DNA of 64,000 nucleotides from Limnovirga sp038203525 (lineage in GTDB: Bacteria > Bacteroidota > Bacteroidia > Chitinophagales > Chitinophagaceae), in NCBI GenBank assembly GCA_038203525.1, contig JBBRDW010000001.1, positions 1-64,000 on the forward strand, written 5' to 3'. The notes beneath the pieces are model-generated. The model was not told the origin of the DNA. It saw only the letters and a program-made list of their open reading frames with translations, and did no database searches. Shown here one piece after another: positions 53,913-62,639 of the stretch (position 1 is its first letter; every line of letters begins with the position of its first letter). Position numbers and translations under genes: made by a program.

Positions 53913-55226
53913 ATGCGTTTATTTTTTCTGCAGATACTGGTGATTGCGGCGGGCTTTTCAGTACTTAACTCCTGTGCGGGTGGCAACAAAATACAGCAGC
54001 AAACTGAGCCATTTATTATAGGCGATACCTTGCCTGATGCCCCTGCCCTTTCCGGCCGTGGTGAATACAAAGTTGGTGTACGCACACTTGAACTTGTGCA
54101 TAAAAACCAGGTAGATATTCTCCATTCAAAAAATGGAAAAGATACTTTTTACGATCGGCATCTAAAAATAGAAATCTGGTACCCCGCCATAATTCCCCCC
54201 GGCAAAAAAGAACTTGTTGCTTACAACCAGTTTATGGGTATGTACAAAGATTCACTGAGGCCCTTAACACCGTTTACTTTTATGGGCAGAGCATTACGCG
54301 ATGCTGCACCGGATATAAGCGCAAAACCATACCCGTTGATCATTGTTTCGCATGGTTATCCCGGCTCAAGACTTATACTCACCTACTTAACGGAAAACCT
54401 TGCCAGCAAAGGTTATGTGGTAGTGTCAATCGATCATACCGAATCAACATTTACCGACAGGGCCGGTTTTCAAAGCACCTTGCTCAACCGGGCAAAAGAT
54501 GAGTTATTTGTACTCGATCAAATGGCTGATTTAAGCAAGACGGACAGTAATAATTTTCTTTCAGGTTTAACAGATGCAAACAACACCGGGCTCATTGGCT
54601 ATTCGATGGGTGGCTACGGCGTGCTGAATGCAGCAGGTGCTGGTTACAGTGGAAAATTGGACACTACTTTTACAACCATGACTGGCGGTAGCAAAGCCAT
54701 ACAGGTGCGCTTAACAAACAATCCTGATTACAAGGCTTCGCACGATCCGCGTATTAAAGCCGTAGTGGCATTTGCGCCATGGGGCATGCAGCGCGGCGTT
54801 TGGGATGCACAGGGTTTGCAGGGTTTAAAAGTGCCCAGCTTTTTTGTAGCTGGCAGCCAGGATGATGTTTCAGGTTACGAAGATGGAATCAAAGCTATTT
54901 TCAAAGGCGTTGTCAACTCAAACCGTTACCTGCTTACTTACGAAAATGCAAGACATAATGTAGCACCAAACCCGCCACCGCCGCAAACATTAAAAGCAGG
55001 TTTATCTGCTAACGAATACGGTTTTTATGCAGAGCCTGCGTGGAAAGAACAGCGCATCAATAATATTAACCAGCATTTTGTTACAGCCTTTTTAGGTATC
55101 TATCTCAAACAAAAAGATTACGGTAAATACCTTGATGTGCCGGTAAAATCGAACGATAAAACATGGACAGGTTTCAAGCCACGCACCTCTGTTGGTTTAG
55201 AAATGTTACATGATGCGGCTAAGTAA
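53913..55226 (+). CDS. Alpha/beta-hydrolase lipoprotein (PAF-acetylhydrolase-like)
   Basis: 437 residues. MRLFFLQILVIAAGFSVLNSCAG is a lipoprotein signal. The hydrolase core has YPLIIVSHGYPGSRLILTYL (oxyanion hole), SIDHTEST, the nucleophile elbow GYSMGGYGV, VVAFAPWG, SFFVAGSQDDVSGYEDG (acid) and YENARHNVAPN (catalytic His). The order and the long insertions fit the platelet-activating-factor acetylhydrolase/dienelactone-hydrolase group. It acts on an unknown ester at the cell envelope. It lies between an R arm and an L arm. Confidence 0.85.
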   Translation: MRLFFLQILVIAAGFSVLNSCAGGNKIQQQTEPFIIGDTLPDAPALSGRGEYKVGVRTLELVHKNQVDILHSKNGKDTFYDRHLKIEIWYPAIIPPGKKELVAYNQFMGMYKDSLRPLTPFTFMGRALRDAAPDISAKPYPLIIVSHGYPGSRLILTYLTENLASKGYVVVSIDHTESTFTDRAGFQSTLLNRAKDELFVLDQMADLSKTDSNNFLSGLTDANNTGLIGYSMGGYGVLNAAGAGYSGKLDTTFTTMTGGSKAIQVRLTNNPDYKASHDPRIKAVVAFAPWGMQRGVWDAQGLQGLKVPSFFVAGSQDDVSGYEDGIKAIFKGVVNSNRYLLTYENARHNVAPNPPPPQTLKAGLSANEYGFYAEPAWKEQRINNINQHFVTAFLGIYLKQKDYGKYLDVPVKSNDKTWTGFKPRTSVGLEMLHDAAK

Positions 55227-55255
55227 TTTTATTAGGTTCTATTTTTTGTTAAGCA

Positions 55256-55312
55256 TTTTTGAACCCGGCAAAAGAATAAGAAGGATGCTTCGGTTGCGTC
55301 GCGCTCTAGTAC
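55256..55312 (+). repeat. Single L arm of the dispersed repeat
   Basis: TTTTTGAACCCGGC left end, 25-base spacer, core GTTGCGTCGCGCTCTAGTAC at 55293-55312 with two changes. It lies between two convergent genes, 30 bases after the hydrolase stop. Confidence 0.88.
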
Positions 55313-55360
55313 GATTGGGAGTACAATTGAGCAGAACAGCCCTTGAATTGACGTTATAAA

Positions 55361-55396
55361 AAAATAAAGGCTGCATATCTTGCAGCCTTTATTTTT
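55361..55396 (-). terminator. Terminator overlapping the lipA stop codon
   Basis: AAATAAAGGCTGCA and TGCAGCCTTTATTT form a perfect 14-base stem with a 5-base loop. On the minus strand its start overlaps the TAA of lipA. It could also stop transcription from the opposite strand. Confidence 0.85.
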
Positions 55397-56333
55397 ATGA
55401 GGTAATCATTTGTTGTTTTTCATCCATCCATTTTCTCCTTCCGTAACCTTCGAACACATGCTTCTCGCTGTGGTACGAACTGCGCACAAGCGGGCCGCTT
55501 TCTACATAATCAAAACCAAGCTGGTAACCAATCTCTCTTAATTCGGCAAACTCATCAGGGTGAACAAAACGGTGAACAGGTAAATGTTTTGCAGTTGGCT
55601 GTAAATACTGGCCAAGTGTAAGTACATCTACGTTAACTGCGGCAAGGTCTTCCATACTTTGTATAATCTCCTCCTTGGTTTCACCAAGGCCGAGCATCAT
55701 ACCAGTTTTGGTACGCATACCGCCTTGTTTAAGAATACGCAGCACTTCCATACTGCGTCGGTATTTGGCTTGAATGCGAACCTGTTTGCTTAAGCGTTCC
55801 ACTGTTTCTATGTTATGGCTTACTACTTCCGGCGCCGCATCTATTATGCGCTGTATGTTCTCTGCCTGTCCTTTAAAATCGGGGATTAGTGTTTCCAGGG
55901 TAGTATCGGCATTTAAGGCTTTCACCGCTTTAATAGTATTGTACCAAATAATGGAGCCGCCATCTTTTATTTCGTCCCTGTCTACACTGGTAATTACCGC
56001 ATGTTTCACTTTCATTAAATGAATGGCTTCAGCAACACGCTGGGGTTCGTCCCAGTCAAGTGGATCGGGTCGGCCGGTGGCAACGGCGCAAAAGCCGCAG
56101 CTTCTTGTACAGATATTACCAAGAATCATAAAAGTGGCGGTTCCTGCGCCCCAGCATTCGCCCATATTGGGGCAATTGCCACTTTCGCATATGGTATGCA
56201 GCTTGTGCGTATCTACAAGTCCACGCACATGTTTATAGCTCTCGCCTATGGGTAATTTTACGCGTAACCAATCGGGTTTTTTAACCCTTGCACCAACTAG
56301 TTCTATATTGCTTGTTATTGGTAATTCCTGCAT
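55395..56333 (-). CDS. lipA: Lipoyl synthase
   Basis: 312 residues. The auxiliary iron-sulfur cluster cysteines are C49, C54 and C60 in CESGNCPNMGEC, and the radical-SAM cysteines C75, C79 and C82 in CTRSCGFC. Later motifs GGSIIWYNTIKAVK and MLGLGETKEEI also fit, and SSYHSEKHVF near the C-terminus carries the conserved serine. It inserts two sulfurs into octanoyl-E2 to make the lipoyl cofactor used by pyruvate dehydrogenase, whose E1-beta gene is at 29.7 kb. The gene stands alone, bracketed by single L and R repeat arms. Confidence 0.97.
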   Translation of the reverse strand: MQELPITSNIELVGARVKKPDWLRVKLPIGESYKHVRGLVDTHKLHTICESGNCPNMGECWGAGTATFMILGNICTRSCGFCAVATGRPDPLDWDEPQRVAEAIHLMKVKHAVITSVDRDEIKDGGSIIWYNTIKAVKALNADTTLETLIPDFKGQAENIQRIIDAAPEVVSHNIETVERLSKQVRIQAKYRRSMEVLRILKQGGMRTKTGMMLGLGETKEEIIQSMEDLAAVNVDVLTLGQYLQPTAKHLPVHRFVHPDEFAELREIGYQLGFDYVESGPLVRSSYHSEKHVFEGYGRRKWMDEKQQMITS

Positions 56334-56419
56334 TTTTAGTTTGTAGTTTACAGTTTGTAGATTGCGGTTTGAGATTGCTAAACTACAGACGCTGTTAAAT
56401 GTTTAATCTAGTTCGGAAC

Positions 56420-56474
56420 GTACAAGAGTGCGACGCAAGAGACGATGCCATGTAATACCTGAGCCGGGCAAATA
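56420..56474 (-). repeat. Single R arm of the dispersed repeat
   Basis: Perfect core at 56420-56438, GACGATGCCATGTAATACC spacer, GAGCCGGGCAAATAA right end. GTTCGGAAC lies directly inside the core, as at the element at 6.2 kb. It pairs with the L arm at 55293 across lipA. Confidence 0.92.
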
Positions 56475-56513
56475 ATTCTGTACTTTTTAAAAAATAAACG
56501 GTGCAAAAGTAAA

Positions 56514-57356
56514 CTACTTTCTTTTTCCAAACTGAAAGGCAATGTAGCCATTGAAAAAGAATTTCCTTTCCGGATTATTGATAAGAATGGGCATTGATTT
56601 GGAATAATATTCAGCATTTATGCCAACTTCAACTGCGGACAAAAGCTCGTTATAACGTCCATAATCGAAACGCATGGCCAGTTTTGCATAAGCCCCGGGC
56701 ACAATTTTTCCCTCGGTAAGTCCTTTGGTAAAACCTGCAGCGCCATAAACATTTTTGGGATCTGTGTCAAGAAACTGAGCTTCTGTAGAATCGCTGTATT
56801 TGATATCGATTGCCTGGCCTGGTTGTTCTGGGTCGGCGACAGAAATATAATAAGGTTTTAAATATCCCAATGAAATACCTCCGCCGTAAATAGCTGATAC
56901 GGCTACTCCATTCTTGTTTCCTTTTCCGCCAACCAGTTTCTGGGATCCCAAACCGCCTTTCAGGTAATAAAAATTATTTCGCTTGCCGTACACATAGGGA
57001 TTGCCTATAAAAAGAAAACCGCCGCTTTCCTGTGTTGGGGTAACTTTCTCTTCTTTTGGATTTTTACGTTCGCCCAATTCCACAGACCAAAGATTGGTAT
57101 TATTAATCGTTTTATATTTTCCATGTTCGTAAGCCAGACTCCAGCCGTCTGTGTTTAGCTTAACACCAAAAGCCGTTTGTTTAGCATAAACAAGAGAACC
57201 TTCCTCGTATTCTTTAGCCATTTTATTAATACGGTCTTTTCGCTCCTGCTTCTCCTGTTCCCTTGTTTTAGTGACTTTGCCCATAGAAGTAGTTTGGGCA
57301 TAGATAGTAGCCGAACCAGTGGCAAACAGAAACAAAAAAAATATTTTCTTTAGCAT
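56514..57356 (-). CDS. Outer-membrane beta-barrel protein of unknown function
   Basis: 280 residues from the ATG at 57354-57356 (MLKKIFFLFLFATGSATIYAQ, a signal peptide). A charged linker RTKEQEKQERKD-like stretch (about 28-45, read TREQEKQERKDRINKMAKEY) precedes about eight to ten amphipathic strands (TAFGVKLNTDGWSLAYEHG, NFYYLKGGLGSQKLVG, GINAEYYSKSMPI). It ends with FFFNGYIAFQFGKRK. The pattern is of a small OmpW/PorT-like barrel, and no function can be assigned. It is divergent from the OsmC gene, with only 41 bases between start codons. Confidence 0.75.
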   Translation of the reverse strand: MLKKIFFLFLFATGSATIYAQTTSMGKVTKTREQEKQERKDRINKMAKEYEEGSLVYAKQTAFGVKLNTDGWSLAYEHGKYKTINNTNLWSVELGERKNPKEEKVTPTQESGGFLFIGNPYVYGKRNNFYYLKGGLGSQKLVGGKGNKNGVAVSAIYGGGISLGYLKPYYISVADPEQPGQAIDIKYSDSTEAQFLDTDPKNVYGAAGFTKGLTEGKIVPGAYAKLAMRFDYGRYNELLSAVEVGINAEYYSKSMPILINNPERKFFFNGYIAFQFGKRK

Positions 57357-57397
57357 GATTTTATTTGTAGTTCGTAAATTTAGGCAAAAATAGTACA

Positions 57398-57811
57398 ATG
57401 ACTTCTCAAATAATTTATAAAGGCGAGTTAAGAACCGAGGCACAACATTTACACAGTGGCACCATGATTGAAACCGATGCCCCGCTTGATAACCAGGGCA
57501 AAGCGGAGCGGTTCTCCCCTACTGATTTGATGGCTACTTCTCTTGGCAATTGTATGATGACGATTATGGGTATTAAGGCAAGAGACCTGCAAATAGACCT
57601 TACCGGCACCACCATAGACATCACCAAAATTATGAAAACCGAACCGCGCCGTGTAAGCGGTATAAAAGTTGCGTTTCACTTTCCTGTGCACCTTGTATTA
57701 GATGAAAAACAAAGAACTATTTTAGAAAGAGCTGCTATCACCTGCCCGGTTGCCCAAAGCATTCATCCCGATATTGAACAGGATATAAAGTTTATCTGGC
57801 CCTCAGTATAA
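57398..57811 (+). CDS. OsmC/Ohr-family peroxide-reducing protein
   Basis: 137 residues. The two redox cysteines are in LGNCMMTIMGI (about residue 51) and ITCPVAQSIHP (about 115), at the usual OsmC spacing. SPTDLMATSLGNC is the family signature. Such proteins reduce organic hydroperoxides in the cytoplasm. The short divergent gap with the barrel protein suggests a shared promoter region. Confidence 0.9.
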   Translation: MTSQIIYKGELRTEAQHLHSGTMIETDAPLDNQGKAERFSPTDLMATSLGNCMMTIMGIKARDLQIDLTGTTIDITKIMKTEPRRVSGIKVAFHFPVHLVLDEKQRTILERAAITCPVAQSIHPDIEQDIKFIWPSV

Positions 57812-57841
57812 TAAAGGCATAACGAATATTACTATAAAAAA

Positions 57842-57899
57842 TTTTATGAGCCCGGCTGTAGCCTAAGAATTAAGCTTTACTTGCGTCGCACTCTTGTGC
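57842..57899 (+). repeat. Single L arm of the dispersed repeat
   Basis: TTTTATGAGCCCGGC left end, 25-base spacer, core TTGCGTCGCACTCTTGTGC at 57881-57899. GAGTCAGC follows inside. It lies between convergent osmC and hisF. Confidence 0.92.
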
Positions 57900-57951
57900 T
57901 GTAACGCAGGAGTCAGCAATTAAAAGGCAATCAACCAGTGGGTAATAAATA

Positions 57952-58779
57952 TCATAATCTTACCCGGATTTCCATTTGCGCCAAATAAGCTTTTAAGTCA
58001 GGAATGTCGATTTCTTTGAAATGAAAAATGCTTGCAGCCAGCGCTGCATCGGCCTTGCCAATATTAAATACGTCCACAAAATGCTGCATATTGCCGCCGC
58101 CACCACTTGCAATGACAGGCACAGGTAAAAGGGTAGAAAGTGTATTAGTTATATCCAAAGCAAACCCCTGCTTAGTGCCGTCATGATTCATAGAAGTCAA
58201 TAGTATTTCGCCGGCACCCAGGGCAACAGCCTGCTTCGCCCAGTCTAGGCATTTTGTATCTGTCTTTGTTCTGCCACCATTCAGATAAACATACCACTGG
58301 CCGTCGTCTTCTTTTTTTGTATCAATTGCAAGTACGATACACTGGCTGCCAAAATCTTTCTCAAGTTCCCCAATTAACCCGGGGCGCTTAAAAGCCGCTG
58401 TATTAACCGATATTTTATCTGCCCCATTCTGAAGCAATAAACTCACGTCTTCAACTGAAGAAATACCACCGCCTACCGTAAAAGGAATATTGATGTTATG
58501 CGCAATTTTGTTTACGAGTTCCCGAAGTGTTTTTCTTTTTTCTACGGTAGCTGTGATATCAAGAAACACCAGCTCATCCGCACCTTGCCGGGCATACAAA
58601 GCACCAAGTTCTACCGGATCGCCGGCATCGCGAAGATCAACAAAGTTGGTACCTTTTACCGTGCGTCCATCTTTAATATCGAGGCATGGAATGATGCGTT
58701 TACAGAGGCCATGTTTAGACCCACTCCACTCCCTAAAGGGGGAACCTGAAACATCCTGAGTAAATTTTACATCGCTCAT
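57952..58779 (-). CDS. hisF: Imidazole glycerol phosphate synthase, cyclase subunit
   Basis: 275 residues. The TIM barrel starts at CKRIIPCLDIKDGRTVKG with the first catalytic Asp. Later come TVGGGISSVEDV, ADKISVNTAA, VLAIDTKKED with the second catalytic Asp region, GEILLTSMNHDGTKQGF and VIASGGGGN. It closes the imidazole ring using ammonia from HisH. Oddly, about 25 extra residues precede the barrel (VSGSPFREWSGSKHG). They are encoded by an ACTCCCTAAAGGGGG palindrome at 58728-58742, which looks inserted in frame. The ATG overlaps the hisA stop codon (ATGA), so the two genes are translationally coupled. Confidence 0.95.
   Translation of the reverse strand: MSDVKFTQDVSGSPFREWSGSKHGLCKRIIPCLDIKDGRTVKGTNFVDLRDAGDPVELGALYARQGADELVFLDITATVEKRKTLRELVNKIAHNINIPFTVGGGISSVEDVSLLLQNGADKISVNTAAFKRPGLIGELEKDFGSQCIVLAIDTKKEDDGQWYVYLNGGRTKTDTKCLDWAKQAVALGAGEILLTSMNHDGTKQGFALDITNTLSTLLPVPVIASGGGGNMQHFVDVFNIGKADAALAASIFHFKEIDIPDLKAYLAQMEIRVRL
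58728..58746. repeat. CCCTTTAGGG-type palindrome inside the hisF N-terminus
   Basis: ACTCCCTAAAGGGGGAACC on the plus strand, with GGGTC-ACTCC context beside it. It encodes SGSPFREWS in HisF, ahead of the conserved barrel. A related palindrome lies at the same relative place in hisA. Confidence 0.7.
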
Positions 58780-59555
58780 TGTATCAATGGTTTTAGATCG
58801 TTTAAGGTAATCCTGTTTTCGTAAATGGCCTTACCTACTATGGCTCCGCTACACCCTATTTCTTTCAATTTGTAAAGATCATCAATTGTTGCTACTCCGC
58901 CACTTGCAATGAAATGAAGCTTGGGAAACTCAGTGATGATATTTTTATAAAGTTCAACTGAAGGGCCTTCCAGTTTTCCATCTTTACTTACATCTGTACA
59001 GAATATTTGGTGAATGCCATGATCAATGTACTTCTGAATGAAATCATATATCCAGATGTCTGTTGTTTCCAGCCATCCGCTTACCGCAATTTTTTCCTCT
59101 TTTACATCGGCACCGAGCAGGAATTTATGTGCCCCGTAAATCAGCAGCCATTTTACAAATTCAAATTCATTTTTTACTGCAAGGCTGCCAACTGTTGCCA
59201 AAGCCGCTCCTGAATTAAAGACAACTTTTACATCTTCTTCCTGCTTTATTCCGCCGCCAAAATCAATATTCAAAGATGTTTTTGAAGCGAGTTTCTCCAG
59301 CACTTTCCAGTTTTTTACTGACCCGGCTTTTGCACCATCAAGGTCTACAAGATGGAGCCTTTGCAGGCCTGCAGCTTCAAATTCTTTGGCTACTTCGAGC
59401 GGGTGCTCATTATAGATTTTTTTTTGAGCATAATCGCCCTGTGTTAAGCGTACGCATTTACCGTCTATTATATCTATCGCGGGTATTATAAACCCTCTAA
59501 ATCCCCCTGAAGGGGGACTTTGATGTACATGTGTATTTTTTAGTTCTTCTTCCAA
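58776..59555 (-). CDS. hisA: HisA isomerase (phosphoribosylformimino-AICAR-P isomerase)
   Basis: About 259 residues from the TTG at 59553-59555. The barrel begins FIIPAIDIIDGKCVRLTQGDY with the catalytic Asp; LVDLDGAKAG, FGGGIKQEEDV, CTDVSKDGKLEGPS with the second Asp, and ASGGVATIDDL follow. It isomerises ProFAR to PRFAR, the substrate of HisF-HisH. There is no in-frame ATG upstream of the barrel. The frame stays open to another TTG at 59630, inside a repeat arm. The residues HQSPPSGGFRG just before IIPAID come from a TCCCCCTGAAGGGGGA palindrome, which seems to have displaced the native start codon. The start is therefore uncertain. Confidence 0.9.
   Translation of the reverse strand: MEEELKNTHVHQSPPSGGFRGFIIPAIDIIDGKCVRLTQGDYAQKKIYNEHPLEVAKEFEAAGLQRLHLVDLDGAKAGSVKNWKVLEKLASKTSLNIDFGGGIKQEEDVKVVFNSGAALATVGSLAVKNEFEFVKWLLIYGAHKFLLGADVKEEKIAVSGWLETTDIWIYDFIQKYIDHGIHQIFCTDVSKDGKLEGPSVELYKNIITEFPKLHFIASGGVATIDDLYKLKEIGCSGAIVGKAIYENRITLNDLKPLIQ
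59491..59521. repeat. CCCCCTGAAGGGGG palindrome at the hisA start
   Basis: AACCCTCTAAATCCCCCTGA then AGGGGGACTTT; the perfect core stem TCCCCCT-GA-AGGGGGA is at 59502-59517. It encodes SPPSGGFRG directly before the conserved HisA barrel, where an ATG would be expected. Confidence 0.75.
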
Positions 59556-59611
59556 TTGAATACTTTTAAAATTTGTTTTGATGACGCAATATTGCCCAAT
59601 AATGTTATGCT

Positions 59612-59669
59612 GTACAAGAGTGCGACGCAAGGAACGATGAATAGAGTTTATTTGGCCGGGCTCAAAAAA
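59612..59669 (-). repeat. Single R arm of the dispersed repeat
   Basis: Perfect core at 59612-59630, 25-base spacer, GGCCGGGCTC and an A-run that ends at 59669, next to the last base of the decarboxylase gene. It pairs with the L arm at 57881 across hisA-hisF. Confidence 0.93.
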
Positions 59670-61073
59670 TTAAAGCTTTTGAAACGCTTTCATCAATTCA
59701 TTGATTGCTATTTTTATGTCGTTTTCCGTCGTTCTGAAATTCACAAAAGCGGCGCGGATGCAAAACCTGTTTTGATAAACCGTAGGCGTCATAAAGACTC
59801 TACCGCTTATATTTAAATACCCCAACAGTTTTGTAATTTTTTCTTTGGCATTTGCCGTATTTTCTAATGTAAAGCAAACGGTGTTTAGCCGCACCGGTGC
59901 AGCGAGTTCAAAGCCTTTGGAGTTGCTTATAGCCTCGCCCATTTGCTTTGCAAGAGCTATGTTTTCTTCAACAATTTGGGTATACCCTTCTTTACCATAA
60001 GCCATCAGCGTAAACCATGCAGGCAAAGCTCTGAAACGCCTCGAGTTTTCTGGCACATAATTTAGATAGGTAAAATTTTCGAGCAGATCACCCAGGTAAG
60101 ACGCATTGGAATTTTGAAAAGTTTGCACCTGCAACGCTGCATGTTCTTTGCGGGTAAATATCACTGCACTGTCGTAAGGAACGTTGAGCCACTTGTGGTT
60201 ATCAATGGTAATACTGTCAGCGTTTTGCCAACCTTCCAATAAATATTTATGTGTGGGTGAGCATGCCGCAAAGCCGCCAAAAGCTGCATCAATATGCCAC
60301 CAGAAATTATATTTGTTTTTTAGCGAAGCAATGAATTGCATGTCATCAAAGTCCACGGTATTAACAGTTCCACCGCTTGCAATAATTATAAACGGCTCCT
60401 TTTGATTTTTACTTAGTATATTTTCAAATGCCTCCGTATCCATGCACTCTCTATCGGGCAATGTCGGAATGATTGATATATTACTGCTTCCTATACCCAG
60501 CATTGCTAGCGATTTAACGGCAGATGAATGTGGAACAGCAGTGTAAATTTTTATAGGCTTTTTTATTCCATCGATTGCAACATCGTAACCTTGTTGTTTG
60601 CCGATCCATTGCCTTGCAACCGCAAGCCCGGTAAAGTTAGACATGGTGGCACCGGTAACAAAGGCACCCATAAAATCATCGGGTAAATTAAATAGCTGCA
60701 AAAGCAATTTTATGGTATGTAATTCAAGGGCTGCCGATATATCGCCATTGCCTTTTTCGCTCTGTGTGTTCTGGTCAAAAACGGCCGTAAGCCAATCTCC
60801 TGCAATGGCCGCTGGTGTTGAGCCACCGGTTACAAAGCCCCAGTAACGGGGGCCGGAGGATGCTACAATATTTTCAAGGAATTCTGTTTCAAATAATTGT
60901 TGTGTTTGTAGATAGCCCAAACCATTAGTTGGTAGGGCAGGCATATCAAATAATGGATTTGATTTTGAAGTAACTCTTTGATTAATGGTTGCAAGATAGC
61001 TGCTGCTTAAATCTTTTACCGATTGAAGCAGCGAAGAAAATTCATCAATATCTTTTTGTAAAACCGGATACAT
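59670..61073 (-). CDS. Group II PLP-dependent decarboxylase
   Basis: 467 residues. GPRYWGFVTGGSTPAAIAGD, TGATMSNFTGLAVARQW, HIDAAFGGFAAC with the PLP-ring Asp, and HKWLNVPYDSAV with Schiff-base lysine K294 place it with aromatic amino acid, glutamate and diaminobutyrate decarboxylases. The exact substrate cannot be read. I start at the ATG at 61073 (MYPVLQKDIDEF); the upstream open frame enters a repeat arm. It separates hisH from hisA in a his/trp gene group, without an obvious role in either pathway. Confidence 0.85.
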   Translation of the reverse strand: MYPVLQKDIDEFSSLLQSVKDLSSSYLATINQRVTSKSNPLFDMPALPTNGLGYLQTQQLFETEFLENIVASSGPRYWGFVTGGSTPAAIAGDWLTAVFDQNTQSEKGNGDISAALELHTIKLLLQLFNLPDDFMGAFVTGATMSNFTGLAVARQWIGKQQGYDVAIDGIKKPIKIYTAVPHSSAVKSLAMLGIGSSNISIIPTLPDRECMDTEAFENILSKNQKEPFIIIASGGTVNTVDFDDMQFIASLKNKYNFWWHIDAAFGGFAACSPTHKYLLEGWQNADSITIDNHKWLNVPYDSAVIFTRKEHAALQVQTFQNSNASYLGDLLENFTYLNYVPENSRRFRALPAWFTLMAYGKEGYTQIVEENIALAKQMGEAISNSKGFELAAPVRLNTVCFTLENTANAKEKITKLLGYLNISGRVFMTPTVYQNRFCIRAAFVNFRTTENDIKIAINELMKAFQKL

Positions 61074-61082
61074 GGTAATTAA

Positions 61083-61141
61083 TTTTTTTGAGCCAGGCTT
61101 TTGTATTTTATGGCATCGCCTGTTGCGTCGCACTCTTGTAC
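61083..61141 (+). repeat. Single L arm of the dispersed repeat
   Basis: TTTTTTTGAGCCAGGC left end, 25-base spacer with ATGGCATCGCC, perfect core at 61122-61141. It starts ten bases before the decarboxylase start codon and lies 25 bases from the hisH stop. Confidence 0.93.
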
Positions 61142-61165
61142 GATTGGTTCGTTTTTCAACAAAGC

Positions 61166-61771
61166 CTAAATCAACGCTATAAAATTTTTAAGAATACACT
61201 CTCCAACATCTGCACTTTTTTCGGGGTGAAATTGAAGGCCGTAAAAATTATCGCGGTGCAACGCCGAGCTGTAAGGTTGTACATAATCAGTTGTTGCTAT
61301 AGTATGTTCTCCTAAAGCCGCATAATAACCATGCACAAAATAACAATAGCTATTTTCATTGAGCCCTTTAAATAAGTCAGTTTTTAAATTATAAATATTA
61401 TTCCAGCCAATCTGCGGAACTTTTATATCCCCCACTGACTCCCCCAAAGTGTGAGAAAATTTGCAAACAACCTCATCAAAAATTCCCAGGCATTCCGTAT
61501 CATTTTCTTCTGAATGTTTGCACATTAACTGCATACCAAGACAAATGCCAAGTACGGGTTGTGTAAGGTTTCGCAGCAGTTTATCAAGTCGCCTTTCTTT
61601 AAGATAACGCATGGCGCTGCTGGCTTCGCCTACTCCGGGAAAGATCACTTTACCGGCAGCTTTTATTTGAGCATGATCGTCTGTTACCTCTGCTTCAACG
61701 CCAATACGTTCCAATGCATAAAGCACAGATTGGATATTGCCGGCGTTGTATTTTATAATTACTAAACTCAT
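61166..61771 (-). CDS. hisH: Imidazole glycerol phosphate synthase, glutaminase subunit
   Basis: 201 residues, normal length. Class I glutamine amidotransferase with C77 in LGICLGMQ, H182 and E184 in QFHPEKS, and FPGVGEASSAM near residue 50. It supplies ammonia to HisF, which is encoded 2.4 kb away on the same strand rather than next to it. Its ATG overlaps the trpA stop by one base (TAATG), so trpA and hisH are translationally coupled although they serve different pathways. Confidence 0.95.
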   Translation of the reverse strand: MSLVIIKYNAGNIQSVLYALERIGVEAEVTDDHAQIKAAGKVIFPGVGEASSAMRYLKERRLDKLLRNLTQPVLGICLGMQLMCKHSEENDTECLGIFDEVVCKFSHTLGESVGDIKVPQIGWNNIYNLKTDLFKGLNENSYCYFVHGYYAALGEHTIATTDYVQPYSSALHRDNFYGLQFHPEKSADVGECILKNFIALI

Positions 61772-62541
61772 TATTTCAAAATAGATTCAAGAAATGTTTT
61801 TGTGGAGGCTTCCACATCGCTGGTATTTTCTAATGCTTTAATATAAGCGCTTCCAATAATGGCTCCATTTGCATGTTTGCTGGCCAGATCAAAAGTGTGT
61901 TTGTCTTTAATTCCAAAGCCAACCAATATTGGATTCTTGAGATTCATCTTTTGCAATCTCTCTAAGTATGATTCAACTGGAGAAAAATCTTTATCACTGC
62001 CGGTAATGGAAGAAGAAGAAACCGCATATAAAAATCCAGTACTTAAAGAATCAAGTTTCCTGATTCTTTCCTCTGATGTTTCCGGTGTGATAAGAAAAAT
62101 AAAATCTAAACCATAGCGCTGAATGACGGCGCCGTATTCTGTTTCAAACTCGTGTTCAGGCAAGTCGGGTAAGATTAACCCATCTATCGGCGCATCGGCG
62201 CAGTATTGGCAAAATTTTTCAAAACCAAACTGCATGATGGGATTCATGTAACCCATCAATATAACCGGCACGTAAATTTCTTTACGAAAACCCCGTAGTT
62301 GCTGAAACAGGGTTTCGATACTCATACCATTCTCCAAAGCTTTACTGCCACTGGCTTGTATTACCGGGCCATCCGCCAACGGATCGCTGTACGGCATACC
62401 GAGTTCAATTAAATCGGCACCGTGTTGCTGTAACGCTTTCATTACTGCGAGTGTACTGTTTAATTGTGGGTAGCCGGCAGTGCAATACACGTTAAGTATA
62501 TGCTGATTTTTTCTCTGGAATAAATCTTCTAACCTGTTCAT
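61771..62541 (-). CDS. trpA: Tryptophan synthase alpha chain
   Basis: 256 residues from the ATG at 62541. The catalytic pair is E46 in LIELGMPYSDPLADGP and D57 in the same motif; PVILMGYMNPIMQFG, DGLILPDLPEHE and a phosphate loop with LVGFGIKDK and GAIIGSAYIKAL follow. It cleaves indole-3-glycerol phosphate to indole for TrpB. An R repeat arm (62579-62638) separates it from trpB, so the classic trpB-trpA coupling is broken by the repeat, while trpA is coupled to hisH instead. Confidence 0.95.
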   Translation of the reverse strand: MNRLEDLFQRKNQHILNVYCTAGYPQLNSTLAVMKALQQHGADLIELGMPYSDPLADGPVIQASGSKALENGMSIETLFQQLRGFRKEIYVPVILMGYMNPIMQFGFEKFCQYCADAPIDGLILPDLPEHEFETEYGAVIQRYGLDFIFLITPETSEERIRKLDSLSTGFLYAVSSSSITGSDKDFSPVESYLERLQKMNLKNPILVGFGIKDKHTFDLASKHANGAIIGSAYIKALENTSDVEASTKTFLESILK

Positions 62542-62578
62542 TGGTTGATAGGTTTTATTGTTCAATTATATGCTGTAC

Positions 62579-62638
62579 GTACAAGAGTGCGACGCAACGA
62601 TGATTAATGCTTATTCAAATGCCTGGCTCAAAAAAAAT
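62579..62638 (-). repeat. Single R arm between trpB and trpA
   Basis: Perfect core at 62579-62598, 24-base spacer, GCCTGGCTC and A-run ending one base from the trpB stop codon. It pairs with the L arm at 61122 across trpA-hisH. Confidence 0.95.
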
Positions 62639-62639
62639 A

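Noticed and set aside
59521..59560. ATG near 59526 as the hisA start
   Set aside because: It is out of frame with the HisA barrel and its frame closes after about 14 codons.
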